Positions 31,782 to 32,276 of a stretch of DNA of 32,276 nt are shown in pieces. Each line of letters opens with the position of its first letter. Within the stretch, counting starts at the first letter, position 1. The DNA lies in NCBI GenBank assembly GCA_030426395.1, contig JAUHYE010000031.1, positions 1 through 32,276 on the forward strand, in the 5' to 3' direction. Source of the DNA: Phycisphaerae bacterium. GTDB lineage: Bacteria > Planctomycetota > Phycisphaerae > Phycisphaerales > UBA1924. Made by a program: the position numbers and the translations under genes. The notes beneath the pieces are model-generated. The model saw only the letters and a list, made by a program, of their open reading frames with translations. It was not told the origin of the DNA and made no database searches.

Positions 31782-32276
31782 ATGGCTCGAAACATCACAC
31801 TGCTCTTGCTCGAGAACGTCGACAGCCTCGGCATCGTCGGCGATGTCGTCAAGGTCCGGGCCGGCTATGCCCGCAACTACCTGCTCCCTCGTGAGCTGGC
31901 GACGGCGCCCGACGACGAGCTCATCAAGCAACTCGCTTCCAAGCGTGCCCAGGCCGAGAAGGACGTGGCCGCCCACCGCGCCGAGCGCGAGGAGATGGCC
32001 AAGAAGCTCGACGGCCAGGAGATCACCATGGTGCGCGCCTGCAACGACCAGGGCGTGCTCTATGGCGCCGTGACGCAGCAGGACATCGCCAGCGCGTTGC
32101 AGACCCTCGGCTTCCAGGTCAAGCCCCGCGAGGTGCGCCTGCCATACGCCATGAAGCGCATCGATAACTACGAGGTGCTGCTGAAGTTCGCCAACGACCT
32201 GGAGAGCCACATCCGCGTGTACGTGGAAGCCGACCGCTCGATCGATGACGACGAGCGCGAGGAGATGGAATTCGAC
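31782..32276 (+). CDS. rplI: 50S ribosomal protein L9 (cut by window end)
   Basis: 165 residues are visible and the frame remains open at the window edge. The N-terminal signature I-T-L-L-L-L-E-N-V-D-S-L-G followed by V-G-D-V-V-K-V-R-A-G-Y-A-R-N-Y-L-L-P is nearly canonical. A charged connecting helix follows, then the C-terminal domain with G-V-L-Y-G-A-V-T and V-K-P-R-E-V-R-L. L9 binds 23S rRNA near the L1 stalk base. An SD-like GGAAAGGA precedes the ATG at 31782. The visible part already exceeds the usual ~150 residues, so a C-terminal extension is present, apparently Asp/Glu-rich. Confidence 0.95.
   Translation, partial: MARNITLLLLENVDSLGIVGDVVKVRAGYARNYLLPRELATAPDDELIKQLASKRAQAEKDVAAHRAEREEMAKKLDGQEITMVRACNDQGVLYGAVTQQDIASALQTLGFQVKPREVRLPYAMKRIDNYEVLLKFANDLESHIRVYVEADRSIDDDEREEMEFD

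Overview
The window is a GC-rich (roughly two thirds G+C) bacterial chromosome segment. It most resembles a planctomycete of the Phycisphaerae type. Pointers are several zinc-ribbon membrane proteins ending in a C-x2-C...C-P-x-C-G motif, a prepilin-like protein with the 'WG..F.SI.G' C-terminus common in that phylum, helical/fibronectin-III proteins of a planctomycete style, frequent GTG starts, weak Shine-Dalgarno (SD) signals and dense gene packing. The lineage call rests on protein style, not on a marker gene comparison.

Layout. 1-4.1 kb: 5' end of polA (leftward), an RhlE-like DEAD-box helicase, a fibronectin-III protein, a zinc-ribbon membrane protein and a GNAT acetyltransferase. 4.1-7.1 kb: a translationally coupled pair, a small beta-grasp-like protein ending in Gly-Gly and an 852-residue DUF4132 (MolR-like) protein. 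7.1-11.3 kb: prepilin-like protein, a beta-repeat fibre-like protein, a 2-hydroxyacid dehydrogenase, an HU-type DNA-binding protein, ispF and a lipoprotein. 11.3-14.5 kb: thrS, a long inverted repeat and a second fibronectin-III gene split by an in-frame TGA. 14.5-15.07 kb: dispersed-type repeats. 15.07-17.23 kb: an AT-richer island carrying a GT-B glycosyltransferase-like gene overlapping a membrane protein gene. 17.2-18.1 kb: a frameshifted lipoprotein gene, a 21-bp tandem repeat and a dyad array.

18.1-26.9 kb: MtfA-like peptidase, zinc-ribbon membrane protein, DUF5946 protein and LtrA-like protein. These are followed by a six-gene leftward operon joined by 4-base GTGA overlaps or very short gaps: secreted endonuclease/exonuclease/phosphatase protein, heme o synthase, ABC ATPase, ABC-2 permease, SCO copper chaperone and DinB-family protein. 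Most of it fits cytochrome oxidase biogenesis. 26.9-32.3 kb: tRNA-Gln(TTG) followed by a rightward housekeeping run, glmU-like uridylyltransferase, prs, rplY, pth, rpsF, ssb and rplI (cut by the window end). rpsR is absent from its usual place between ssb and rplI.

The best candidates for undescribed biology are the Gly-Gly protein/DUF4132 pair (4160-7122) and the two-gene low-GC island (15266-17109). The gene with a TGA where a Trp would be expected (13724-14506) and the short-unit palindromic arrays (13640-13715, 17999-18114) also deserve a look.
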